A DNA stretch of 64,000 nucleotides from Thermocrinis jamiesonii (GTDB lineage: Bacteria > Aquificota > Aquificia > Aquificales > Aquificaceae), in assembly GCF_000702425.1 (NCBI RefSeq), contig NZ_JNIE01000003.1, positions 186,650 through 250,649 on the forward strand, given 5' to 3'. Both the position numbers and the translations under genes were made by a program. The notes under the pieces are model-generated. The model worked only from the letters and a program-made list of their open reading frames with translations, searched no databases and was not told the origin of the DNA. Below, piece by piece: positions 54,049 through 61,683 of the stretch; position 1 is the first letter of the stretch, and each line of letters starts with the position of its first letter.

Positions 54049-54913
54049 CGCTTACTACTAAATTTATAAGCTTATCTTTAACATAAACAACCTTTACTAT
54101 CCTTTTTCCTTCTATGAGTTTTCTTATCTTCTCGTTTGCAATTGCTACAGACTTTGCAACTTGCTCTTCCGCTCCGACGGGTAGTCTTATGTGTCCCCTA
54201 AGTTTTCCGTTTATCTGCACAGGAATTTCCACTTCCTCCACTTTGAGAGCTTCTTGGTCTGGTTCGGGGAATGGATAATGGATGAGTAGTCTTTCATGAC
54301 CCATTCTGTTCCACAACTCTTCACATATGTGAGGCGTGATCGGATAGAGCATAAATAGGACAATCTCTAAGCCCTCTTTTAAAACTTTGTAGTCTTCCTC
54401 TTTTTCCGGTTTGAACTCTTGAATGGTATTCACTAACTCCATAATGCTGGCTATTGCGGTATTGAAGGATAGCTCCTCCATATCCTGAAGATACTTTTTT
54501 AGGGTCTGATGGACTTTTCTTCTTATTTGCTTAGCCTTTTCGTTGAGATTTGCAAAATCCTCCTTCGAATAGGTTACACCTTTTATGTCTTCAAGCCTTT
54601 CGTGAAAGTAATTCCAAAGTCTTTTCAAAAATCTATAGGCTCCTTGAACTCCTTCGTCGGTCCATTCAAAATCCTTTTCCACAGGCCCAGCAAAAAGTAT
54701 GTATAGCCTTATGGTATCCGCGCCAAAGCTTTGCACCGCAAACTCTGGGTCCACAGTGTTAGCCTTTGACTTAGACATCTTGGCAGGTTCTCCTATTTTA
54801 CTTTCCACGCTTTTTATCAGTCCTTCGTCATACATATCAAGCCTTTCAAGAAGTAGTCTAAAGTTGTCTCCTAAGGAGAGTTTGTTCTCTTTCAAAAATT
54901 CCATTATTCGCAT
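54041..54913 (-). CDS. leuS: Leucyl-tRNA synthetase, C-terminal (beta) subunit
   Basis: About 290 residues that begin inside what is a single chain in most bacteria. The KMSKS loop reads GEPAKMSKSKANTVDPE near residue 50, followed by the class I anticodon-binding helices (TIRLYILFAGPVEKDFEW, FNTAIASIMELVNTIQEF) and the C-terminal domain (VQINGKLRGHIRLP). The HIGH-containing catalytic part is not in this window. Split alpha/beta LeuRS is known from Aquifex aeolicus. Starts at 54913 or 54904; TAAAAT lies 7 bases before the former. Confidence 0.92.
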   Translation of the reverse strand: MRIMEFLKENKLSLGDNFRLLLERLDMYDEGLIKSVESKIGEPAKMSKSKANTVDPEFAVQSFGADTIRLYILFAGPVEKDFEWTDEGVQGAYRFLKRLWNYFHERLEDIKGVTYSKEDFANLNEKAKQIRRKVHQTLKKYLQDMEELSFNTAIASIMELVNTIQEFKPEKEEDYKVLKEGLEIVLFMLYPITPHICEELWNRMGHERLLIHYPFPEPDQEALKVEEVEIPVQINGKLRGHIRLPVGAEEQVAKSVAIANEKIRKLIEGKRIVKVVYVKDKLINLVVSDG

Positions 54914-54944
54914 ATTATCTATTTTAGCTCTATAAAATTCTAAT

Positions 54945-55550
54945 ATGCTCAGAATTGCTCTACCGAAGGGAAGGCTTTTTGGGGAAACTGTTGAATTTTT
55001 GAAAAACAGAGGCATAATCCAAGAAGGTTTTGAGGAAGGAAGAAAGCTCCAAATTCAGGTTGGAAATTATGAGTTTCTTTTGGTAAAACCCTTTGACGTA
55101 CCCGTTTATGTAGAAAACGGTGTGGCGGACTTGGGAGTGGTGGGTTACGATGTGCTGTTGGAAAGAGAACCAGATGTGTATGAACTGTTTGACCTTGGTA
55201 TAGGCTTTTGCAGGCTAGTTGTAGCGGGAAAGCAAGAGAAATACGACTACTACAGGACTTCTTCCTGTTTAAGAGTTGCGACAAAGTATTTAAGGATAAC
55301 AAAAAACTTCTTTTTGGAAAAGGGCATAAAGGCTAAGGTAATACACCTAAATGGGTCTGTAGAGCTTGCCCCCCTTCTTAACTTATCTGATGCCATAGTT
55401 GATTTGGTGCAAACCGGAAGAACCTTAAAGGAGAATAATTTAGTAATCTTTGAAGAGATAAGTCCATCAACCGCAAGGCTTATTTGTAATAGGGCAAGCT
55501 ATCGCAACAAAAAAGAGCAGATATTCCAGCTAATCAGCAAGCTTGAGTAG
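54945..55550 (+). CDS. hisG: ATP phosphoribosyltransferase, short form
   Basis: A 201-residue catalytic subunit for the first step of histidine synthesis. It starts MLRIALPKGRLFGETVEFL and has VENGVADLGVVGYDVLLE and the PRPP loop DAIVDLVQTGRTLKEN. The short form lacks the C-terminal regulatory domain and normally needs HisZ as partner, which is not seen here. TATAAA lies 8 bases before the ATG. Its end overlaps the convergent gene by 17 bases. Confidence 0.95.
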   Translation: MLRIALPKGRLFGETVEFLKNRGIIQEGFEEGRKLQIQVGNYEFLLVKPFDVPVYVENGVADLGVVGYDVLLEREPDVYELFDLGIGFCRLVVAGKQEKYDYYRTSSCLRVATKYLRITKNFFLEKGIKAKVIHLNGSVELAPLLNLSDAIVDLVQTGRTLKENNLVIFEEISPSTARLICNRASYRNKKEQIFQLISKLE

Positions 55551-56184
55551 GTGCGTCTAAGGGTGGAAGTTGAACTTCCCCTTCTGGCAACCTTATTGGT
55601 GCTTTTGTTAGCTCTTCAATAAAGTTAAGGTAGTCTTCAATGGATCTTAGTTCCTTCCCGTAAAGCTTGGCTAAGATGTCTAAGTCAGGTGGGTTCATCG
55701 CCTTTTGAACTATAGCTTTGGATATGGAATAGGTTTTTCTATCCACCTCTGGGTATATATCCTTTATGTAAGTTAAAACATCCATAGAATACACCACTAT
55801 TCTGTCTTTGCTTGCTAACTGTCTGATCATTGCTTCTAAATTAAGCTGGTCGTAAGTATATATCTGACCATCTACCTTTATCCCTGCGATAACTTTATTG
55901 CCGTCAAAGATGGCATGATAAAACGCAAAGCTTTCTGGCACCTTTTCCCATCCCAGTTCCTCCGCAAGACTTAAAAAAGCTCCCATAGCTTCTTCTTTAG
56001 TTGCAAAAATACCTATCAAGGCGTCAAAGCTTTCTGGATTTAGACTAACTTCCAAAACTAAGCAGTTGTTGATCTCTTGAGTTTTAAACTCATAGTCTAT
56101 CTCTTGCCACTCTTTGAAAAGCTCCTGCACCTCTGACCTTTCATCCAACAGCTCGCTTTTTCTTAGCAATTTTCTTAACTTCAT
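55534..56184 (-). CDS. Hypothetical protein of the nadB operon
   Basis: 216 residues, soluble. The N-terminus is charged and helical; a beta-rich middle ([20 protein letters not shown], then [18 protein letters not shown]) leads to [10 protein letters not shown]. The order of these pieces faintly recalls the 3'-5' exonuclease fold of the RNase D/Pol I type, but the acidic catalytic residues are not evident, so I do not claim it. It overlaps nadB by four bases. Confidence 0.7.
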   Translation of the reverse strand: MKLRKLLRKSELLDERSEVQELFKEWQEIDYEFKTQEINNCLVLEVSLNPESFDALIGIFATKEEAMGAFLSLAEELGWEKVPESFAFYHAIFDGNKVIAGIKVDGQIYTYDQLNLEAMIRQLASKDRIVVYSMDVLTYIKDIYPEVDRKTYSISKAIVQKAMNPPDLDILAKLYGKELRSIEDYLNFIEELTKAPIRLPEGEVQLPPLDAPTQAC

Positions 56185-57692
56185 TCCAATAAGTTTAAAC
56201 CAAAGAAATCTATTATAGTATCCCTTTCAAACTGGTCCCTTTGGTAAGGAAAGTCCTTTCTGTAATGGCATCCCCTTGATTCTTTTCTTTGCAGGGCACC
56301 AATTAGTGTAGCAAGAGCTACAAGACCTATGTCAAAAAGCCTTCTGCTTTCTGGAGTCCTCTCCCAACTTTTCCAATCCTTTAGCCAATTTAAAAGCTTT
56401 TTTATACCTTCCGCTAAGGAAACTTCTTCCCTTTCAATACCGCAGTGATCCCACATTAAAACTTTTAAGTCTTCAAAGCTGTATTTGGGCTTTTCGTGTC
56501 CTGAAGCGATGTGTTTAAATTGGGCTCTGCTCTTTTTTGCATATTTTTTGTCATGATAGATCTGATAAGCAGTTCTGTAGCCAAAGACTAAGCCCTCAAG
56601 TAAAGAGTTAGAAGCGAGCCTGTTGGCGCCGTGGACTCCTGTGCAACTGCACTCTCCCACCGCATAAAGGCCAAAAATGCTTGTCTGCCCATAAGTGGAA
56701 ACCTCTAAACCACCTATGTAATAGTGTGCTGCGGGAACGATAGGTATGGGTTGTTTGTATGGGTCATAACCGCTTTCCACAAGCTTAGAGTATATGGTAG
56801 GGAACCTTTCTTTGATATCCACCCCTTTTTCTGCTATGGGTCTAAGGTCAAGGAATACCTTCCTTCCCTCTTTTAGTTTAGAATATATCGCCCTTGCCAC
56901 TTGATCCCTTGGCAGAAGTTCATCTACAAACCTATTGCCTTTGTCATCTATCAAAATAGCTCCCTCGCCTCTTACTGCCTCTGAGATGAGAAAGGAAGAA
57001 TTTTCCAAGACTGTTGGATGAAACTGGACAAACTCAGGATTTTTTATGGGCACGCCTTTTCTGAAAGCTATGCCTATTCCATCGCCTTTAACGTGTCCGG
57101 AAGAGTGTAGAAACATAGAGCTTGCTCCACCTGTAGCCAACACCAAAAAGTTTGTCCTAAAAAACTTTAGCCTTCCTCCTTCCAAAACAATGGCTCCCTC
57201 TACAGCTTGTTCTCCCAATATTTCCTGTAGCTCTCCCTCTACAACCTTTATACCTTTTTCTTTTATCCTCTCCCAAAGGGCGGTGTATATGGCTTTTCCC
57301 GTATGGTCCTTTACCTTTAGCACCCTTGGCACAGAATGACCTCCCTCTAAGGCTTTGTCCTCATCAAAGATCACACCCCACCTTTGGAGGTCTATTATCC
57401 TCTGAGGACCTTCTTCCACCATAACCCAAAGGCTTCTGGAATTACAAAGACCCCTCCCTGCTCTTTGAGTGTCCAAAAAGTGAAGGGAAGGACTATCTTG
57501 AGGACTTACTGCACAGGCTATACCACCTTGAGAGTAAAAGGTATTACCTACACCTCTGGTGATGATAACAGGTTTTAGTCCTAATTCCCACAGAGTTAAG
57601 GCGCAAACAAGACCACCTATGCCACTGCCTATTACTAAAACCTCCGCTTGTTCCTCTGGGATCAAAGAGGTGTTAAACTCAAGAAAGTGCAT
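56181..57692 (-). CDS. nadB: L-aspartate oxidase
   Basis: A 503-residue FAD enzyme that makes iminoaspartate for NAD synthesis. The FAD site [19 protein letters not shown] is at the N-terminus. [44 protein letters not shown] and [20 protein letters not shown] follow, all typical of the succinate dehydrogenase/NadB group. Fumarate or oxygen may accept electrons. It overlaps both neighbours (yvcK-like upstream by 14 bases). Confidence 0.95.
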   Translation of the reverse strand: MHFLEFNTSLIPEEQAEVLVIGSGIGGLVCALTLWELGLKPVIITRGVGNTFYSQGGIACAVSPQDSPSLHFLDTQRAGRGLCNSRSLWVMVEEGPQRIIDLQRWGVIFDEDKALEGGHSVPRVLKVKDHTGKAIYTALWERIKEKGIKVVEGELQEILGEQAVEGAIVLEGGRLKFFRTNFLVLATGGASSMFLHSSGHVKGDGIGIAFRKGVPIKNPEFVQFHPTVLENSSFLISEAVRGEGAILIDDKGNRFVDELLPRDQVARAIYSKLKEGRKVFLDLRPIAEKGVDIKERFPTIYSKLVESGYDPYKQPIPIVPAAHYYIGGLEVSTYGQTSIFGLYAVGECSCTGVHGANRLASNSLLEGLVFGYRTAYQIYHDKKYAKKSRAQFKHIASGHEKPKYSFEDLKVLMWDHCGIEREEVSLAEGIKKLLNWLKDWKSWERTPESRRLFDIGLVALATLIGALQRKESRGCHYRKDFPYQRDQFERDTIIDFFGLNLLE

Positions 57693-58650
57693 GAGAATAG
57701 GCTCTTAGGATCGTATCCGTTAGCTTGTCTGGATCGTGTCTTACAAAATCTTGGTTTTCTCCTATCAGATCTTCCGCATATACAGTTATGCCCGCTTTGG
57801 CTATTTTTGCTATGTCTGGTATAACCGGCTCTTGTCCTTGTTCTATGTATCTTCTTAAAACCCCATCGGAAGGCATCTTTGTGTTGAGAATAGCTATATC
57901 CACCCTTGAAAGACCGGTAGTTTCCAAAAAGGCTCTTATGTGGTCATAGGCGCTGTAGCCATCCGTTTCGCCCGGCTGGGTCATAGCATTTACTATAAAG
58001 ATCCTTATAGCGTTTGAGCTTTCTATTGCCTCCCTCAGATCGCTAATTAGCAAGTTGGGGACTATGCTGGTGTATAGACTGCCTGGACCAAAGATAATTA
58101 AATCTGCATCTTGAACCTTTGCTATGGCGTCAATGGGCGCCCTAGCATCAGGTGGTTCAATCCAAACTTTAACTATCTTAGCCTTGCTCGCCTTACCATA
58201 CTCGGTTATACTCTCCTCCCCTTCAACCACTTCTCCGTTTGAAAACTCTGCCAACAGATTAATGTCTTCCGTAGTAGCCGGAATTATCTCCCCCTTAGTT
58301 CTGAGTATCTGAGAAGCCAAATTTATGGCTGAAATAAAACTGCCTGTAATGTCGGTTAGTGCTACCAAAAAGAGGTTTCCAAAGGAGTGTCCCTCTAACT
58401 CTCCGCCTTTAAACCTGTATTGGAACAGCTTCTGAAGGATCTCTTCACTTTCCGATAGTGCTACCAAACAGTTTCTGATGTCTCCGGGTGCAGGAATGTG
58501 ATAAGCCTTTCTTAGCCTTCCCGTACTTCCACCACTGTCTGCTACAGTCACTATAGCGGAGAGGTCCTCTATGCGGTTTCCAACTTCTTTTTTGAGCCCC
58601 CTCAAAAGATTGGACAAACCCGTTCCTCCTCCTATGCATACAACTTTCAT
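57679..58650 (-). CDS. yvcK: Gluconeogenesis/cell-wall factor YvcK (CofD-like)
   Basis: A 323-residue protein of the CofD/YvcK fold that binds UDP-sugars and is required for gluconeogenic growth and cell-wall homeostasis in other bacteria. It opens [20 protein letters not shown] and has [28 protein letters not shown], and [15 protein letters not shown]. The ATG at 58650 follows AGGAGG and is preferred over 58677. Confidence 0.93.
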   Translation of the reverse strand: MKVVCIGGGTGLSNLLRGLKKEVGNRIEDLSAIVTVADSGGSTGRLRKAYHIPAPGDIRNCLVALSESEEILQKLFQYRFKGGELEGHSFGNLFLVALTDITGSFISAINLASQILRTKGEIIPATTEDINLLAEFSNGEVVEGEESITEYGKASKAKIVKVWIEPPDARAPIDAIAKVQDADLIIFGPGSLYTSIVPNLLISDLREAIESSNAIRIFIVNAMTQPGETDGYSAYDHIRAFLETTGLSRVDIAILNTKMPSDGVLRRYIEQGQEPVIPDIAKIAKAGITVYAEDLIGENQDFVRHDPDKLTDTILRAYSHALS

Positions 58651-58696
58651 TTTTCTCCTCCTTGAAAAAGACCTCAACTAACTTATTTTAAATCTT

Positions 58697-59179
58697 ATGC
58701 CCGTATTAAACCTAAAGGAAATTTTCAAAACTTCAAAACGGTTCTCCGGCTTTTACACGATCGGTCCAAAGGACTTAAATTTGCCGGCAGACCTTGGAGA
58801 TCTGGAAAAGCCGGTAGATGTAGAAGTGGAGATAGAAAAAGCAGCAGGTGGCTATTTGGTTAATTTGAAAATCAAGGGAGAAATTAAGCTTGGATGCAGT
58901 AGATGTCTAACGCCATTTGTAAGGGAGATTGAAAGCGAAGAAACTGTAAGACTGGAAAACTTTCCAGAGAAGCTGACTATAAACCTAAAAGCTCAAGATC
59001 TGAACGTGTGTTTTTTGGAAGACGAAGAACATTTTGACCTAACCCAGCTTGTAAGGGAGCAAATTATCCTCAGCATACCCACAAAGCCTCTCTGTAGCCC
59101 AGACTGCACGATTCCTACATTAGAAGAGTATCAGGAAGATTCAAGGTTTATCGCCTTAAAAAGGTTAATCCAAAAATAA
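58697..59179 (+). CDS. yceD: DUF177/YceD family protein
   Basis: A 160-residue protein with the YceD pattern: IKGEIKLGCSRCLTPFVREI, an acidic LDLTQLVREQIILSIPT-type block, and KPLCSPDC. YceD-type proteins are linked to ribosomal RNA processing and usually precede rpmF. No rpmF follows here; instead a short Cys-rich frame lies on the opposite strand. Confidence 0.9.
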   Translation: MPVLNLKEIFKTSKRFSGFYTIGPKDLNLPADLGDLEKPVDVEVEIEKAAGGYLVNLKIKGEIKLGCSRCLTPFVREIESEETVRLENFPEKLTINLKAQDLNVCFLEDEEHFDLTQLVREQIILSIPTKPLCSPDCTIPTLEEYQEDSRFIALKRLIQK

Positions 59180-59187
59180 TGAATAGG

Positions 59188-59268
59188 CTACCTGTCCCAA
59201 ACTAAGACTTCTACTACCTTCTTGTTTTCTTTGTGATTTTCTCCACCGCATCCACACTCTTTGCACAT
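59188..59268 (-). pseudogene. HypB N-terminal remnant (or tiny Cys-rich peptide)
   Basis: A 26-codon frame reading MCKECGCGGENHKEN, then KKVVEVLVWDR and stop. MCxxCGCG plus His is the nickel-binding start of hydrogenase nickel-insertion protein HypB, whose next part normally continues with a KVVEVL-like stretch before the GTPase domain. Here it stops where the yceD end begins. It still has GGAGG at the right distance and a TATAAT upstream, so a 26-residue peptide could be made. It is listed as a remnant because hydrogenase maturation fragments follow. Confidence 0.5.
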
Positions 59269-59345
59269 AACCTTTCCTCCGAATGATTGTTCATAGACAC
59301 TCTCATTATAGAATTTATACTCTAAGTGAGAAATTAACCAAGCAC

Positions 59346-59368
59346 ATAGCTTTTTCTGAAAAAGCTAT
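59346..59368. repeat. 23-base palindrome
   Basis: ATAGCTTTTTC, one T, then GAAAAAGCTAT: 11-base perfect arms around a single centre base. It could be an operator for a dimeric regulator or the stem of a small hairpin. It lies about 80 bases upstream of the HypB remnant start. Confidence 0.7.
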
Positions 59369-59453
59369 AGCCAATAGCATATCCATAAAGGTAAGCCAAA
59401 AGTGTTATACCTTTCATCCACCTGCTAATGTAATTGAAAAACTTATTTGGCGA

Positions 59454-59508
59454 GGTTTAGGGATATTATAAGTCCCTACCCTCCAAAGAGCTTTCCAACA
59501 AGAAAACT
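59454..59508 (+). repeat. Dispersed 55-bp intergenic repeat, copy B
   Basis: Same orientation as 491-545, with 46 of 55 bases identical and no gaps. Within this copy TAGGGA and TCCCTA form a 6-base stem that is only partly kept in copy A. Confidence 0.6.
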
Positions 59509-59565
59509 TGCCTTTTTCTTAATTTCTCACCCGACGTATTTCAATAATTATAACCTTTCAATCTC

Positions 59566-60015
59566 CTAAGTCTTCCTTCCATCCACTTGGATTGACTTTT
59601 TGTGCTTTTCTTCAACACCTGCCAGTTCTGCAATAGTAGTTGTTGTCAAGTATTCCATAATATGTTCCCTAAGGTCTATCCACTTATCGTGAACTGCACA
59701 GGGTGAAGTTTGCCACTCTTCACATCTTCCAGGTCTCAAAGCGCAGTAATCTAAGCGATAGTCTTCATCAAGGTATCTTATCACATCGTATATAGATATT
59801 TCTTCAGGTTGTATAGCAAATGTAAAACCCCCATTGGGACCCTTGTATGATTTTAAAACCCTTTCCCTGACCAGTTTATGAAAGATCTTTGAGAGAAAGG
59901 GTTTAGGGATGCTTTGCACTTGAGCGATCTCTTCTACCTTCACAAGCCGCCCTTTCTGTAAGGCTAAATAAGCTAAAGCCAACAAAGCGTATTTAACAGT
60001 TTCTGAGTAAATCAT
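59566..60015 (-). CDS. Rrf2-family regulator with three-Cys cluster motif
   Basis: 149 residues. The N-terminal winged HTH reads YALLALAYLALQKGRLVKVE and IPKPFLSKIFHKLVRERVLK, with the Rrf2 wing GPNGGFTFA. Three Cys lie in YCALRPGRCEEWQTSPC, the layout used by IscR/NsrR-type proteins to bind an iron-sulfur cluster. It may sense redox state, NO or Fe-S supply. The ATG at 60015 lies 6 bases after TATAAT; the upstream ATG at 60051 would add an unlikely extension. Its targets are unknown. Confidence 0.9.
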   Translation of the reverse strand: MIYSETVKYALLALAYLALQKGRLVKVEEIAQVQSIPKPFLSKIFHKLVRERVLKSYKGPNGGFTFAIQPEEISIYDVIRYLDEDYRLDYCALRPGRCEEWQTSPCAVHDKWIDLREHIMEYLTTTTIAELAGVEEKHKKSIQVDGRKT

Positions 60016-60021
60016 GAATAT

Positions 60022-60027
60022 ATTATA
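60022..60027 (-). promoter_or_regulatory. -10 element of the Rrf2 gene (TATAAT)
   Basis: A minus-strand TATAAT 6 bases before the ATG at 60015. The overlapping A/T-rich symmetry (TATATTATATA) could also hold an autoregulatory site. Confidence 0.45.
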
Positions 60028-60178
60028 TAGTTCAAACTCCGAAATCTGCAAGATTTAAAAAAGGGTAGGATACAGTGTAGCTTAATAGCCTCAGCTCCCC
60101 ACTGGTTGCTCTCAATGCGAAAACATAAAACTTAAAAAGTTATTGCCTTAGTTTTGTAATTAACTAAATAAAATTATC

Positions 60179-60557
60179 ATGGACAGGTCCCTACTTAAGG
60201 AAAAGAAAAAACTTGAGATAATAAGAACAGCCTGTAAGCTTTTTTCTGAAAAAGGGTATCACAACACCGTTATACCGGATATTGCCAACGCCCTTGGAAT
60301 GAGTGTGGGCAATATTTACAACTACTTTGAATCAAAGGAAGAGCTGGCAAAAGAGATAATGCTAACTGTTTCTAGCTATGTAGCGGAGAGGTTAAGAAGA
60401 ATAAACCAAGAGAATATATCTACAAGGAGAAAAGATATATAGATTTACGGAAGAATTTTTTCAAATGGCTCTGAAGGAGCCAGAATTAATAAACTACTTT
60501 CTCAGGGTTTTTCTGGTTAACAGGGAAATCTTCAAGGAAGGTAGGGAGGTGTTCTAA
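60179..60557 (+). pseudogene. TetR-family regulator, frameshifted and truncated
   Basis: Frame one (60179-60442) encodes a complete TetR HTH: ACKLFSEKGYHNTVIPDIAN, ALGMSVGNIYNYFESKEEL. It then stops at TAG near 60440. The ligand-domain continuation is in another frame (RFTEEFFQMALKEPELINY, FLRVFLVNREIFKEG) and ends at TAA 60555-60557. Even with the shift repaired only ~130 of the usual ~190 residues are present, and the end runs into the antisense HypX remnant. A free DNA-binding domain of 87 residues could still be made. Confidence 0.8.
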
Positions 60558-61011
60558 AAGGTGGTATTCTTCTGACAAAATAGTAGCGGGCTATGTGATA
60601 GCTTGGGTCAAACCCAAAAAAGTTAAGCTTCATTCTCTCAAGCTCTTCGTTTCTGTATTCAAAAAGCGGTTTTTCCATCCAATCCCTAATCCTCTCCTCC
60701 CTTTTCTTTTTCAGAAAAACATCATAATCACTCGTGTTTATAAAGCTTTCAAGAAATCCAGAAACTTTTTCCCTAAACTCCTTTGGTGTTCTTCCAAAAA
60801 CTAAGTCTATTAGGCCAATTTCGTAAGCTTTTTTGGAGCTTATAGGCATTCTGTTTTGCATTATTTCCTTTGCCTTTTCCCACCCAACCCTCTTAGGTAG
60901 AGTGTATGTCCAAAACTCAGACCTATAGAGATTGCTTATGTTTTTATAGTCCATGTTATGTTTATCTATGTGGATAGGTATGCGGATAGGAGTTAAAGAA
61001 TGAAAGAACAA
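60532..61011 (-). pseudogene. HypX (HoxX) C-terminal remnant
   Basis: From about residue 20 the frame matches the enoyl-CoA-hydratase-like C-terminal part of the hydrogenase maturation protein HypX: NISNLYRSEFWTYTLPKRVG, KKAYEIGLIDLVFG, and the unmistakable LNFFGFDPSYHIARYYFVRR near the end. HypX supplies CO to the [NiFe] active site under aerobic conditions. The N-terminal ~400 residues, including the formyl-transferase-like domain, are missing; upstream sequence does not continue the homology. No ribosome-binding site. A decayed gene. Confidence 0.8.
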
Positions 61012-61245
61012 ATCTTTAGCTATGAGCTAACTCTTCCACAAAGAATTTATCCCCACCTTGATAGGCTTTGAATAGCCCAACTTACTGGTAAGTATCCTAA
61101 GGAAGTTGTGGTGATCGGTATGGAACCTCAAAGCTTGGAAATTTCCTTGGAGCTTTCCCCCGCTGTTAAAGACAACTTACAAAAGCTCGTTCAAGAAGTA
61201 ATAAAACAGCTGGAAAGTTGGGATACAGGAGTTATAACATGTTAA
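61000..61245 (+). pseudogene. Hydrogenase maturation protease (HyaD/HupD type) remnant
   Basis: An ATG at 61000 with TAGGAG gives 23 codons (EQIFSYELTLPQRIYPHLDR) of unknown origin before TGA at 61069-61071. The same frame continues from 61072 with AQLTGKYPKEVVVIGMEPQS and LEISLELSPAVKDNLQKLV, the C-terminal third of the endopeptidase that trims the hydrogenase large subunit. The metal-binding N-terminal part is gone. Looks like a deletion that fused two gene pieces. Confidence 0.7.
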
Positions 61246-61603
61246 TGAACGGACCAGCCATCCTTTATGAAATATTGCAAGCTCTCAAAGACTTTCATCA
61301 AAAGAAAGAAAGGCATGTTATTTACATAAACAAGCTCCCCTTAACAGAAGAGGACAAGCACCTAATTCTGGATGTATTAAGAGACGGAAAGGTTAGGATA
61401 ACTTTGAAATCAAACAGCCAAAAGGTTGAATGGAGGGAAACAGGTATAAGTGGAGTATGGATCGGAGTTTTCTTTGATAGAGACGAAAACCCATACTTGA
61501 AACGATTGAAATAACAGACTTTCCCATGCTTGCTGCCTGTCAGAGCGAAGACATAGAAGAAGCTATAAGAACTTTGGAGGATAGGCTTTCTTCCCTTTTG
61601 TAA
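61239..61603 (+). pseudogene. HupH/HyaF C-terminal-domain protein, frameshifted
   Basis: The ATG at 61239 follows AGGAG. The frame reads NGPAILYEILQALKDFHQKK, HVIYINKLPLTEEDKHLIL, then ETGISGVWIGVFFDRDENP, the pattern of the hydrogenase expression/formation domain, and stops at 61514. The missing end is in another frame (ILETIEITDFPMLAACQSED, then EEAIRTLEDRL) to TAA 61601-61603. One lost base near 61490 (CCC run) explains it. The repaired length of ~121 residues would be a one-domain HupH. Confidence 0.7.
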
Positions 61604-61634
61604 AATTTCATTAGTCTAATTGAGCAAACGCTCT

Positions 61635-61662
61635 TTTACAACAGTTATTTCCTAAATATAAT
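61635..61662 (+). promoter_or_regulatory. Promoter of the MBL-fold gene
   Basis: TTTACA (61635-61640), a 16-base spacer, and TATAAT (61657-61662), followed by a short leader with TAAGGAGG before the ATG at 61684. Confidence 0.6.
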
Positions 61663-61683
61663 TAGTTTAGTAAGGAGGTTTCT

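Larger units (their letters stand above)
59269..59565. other. Intergenic region with repeat, palindrome and inverted termini
   Basis: A 297-base stretch without a convincing gene. It holds a minus-strand TATAAT (~59303-59308) leading to the HypB remnant, a 23-base palindrome at 59346-59368, and copy B of the 55-bp repeat at 59454-59508. GTGAGAAATTAA at 59326-59337 is matched by its exact reverse complement at 59519-59530. A 62-codon plus-strand frame at 59283-59471 has no recognisable features. Confidence 0.6.

Noticed and set aside
59180-59268. rpmF (bL32) expected after yceD
   Set aside because: No bL32-like frame follows yceD; the Cys-rich peptide is on the other strand and begins MCKECGCG, unlike bL32.
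59283-59471. 62-codon plus-strand frame as a gene
   Set aside because: It runs through the inverted-repeat and 55-bp repeat segment, has no ribosome-binding site and shows no family features.
491-59508. CRISPR array
   Set aside because: The 55-bp repeat occurs as two single copies 59 kb apart with no regular spacers and no cas genes.
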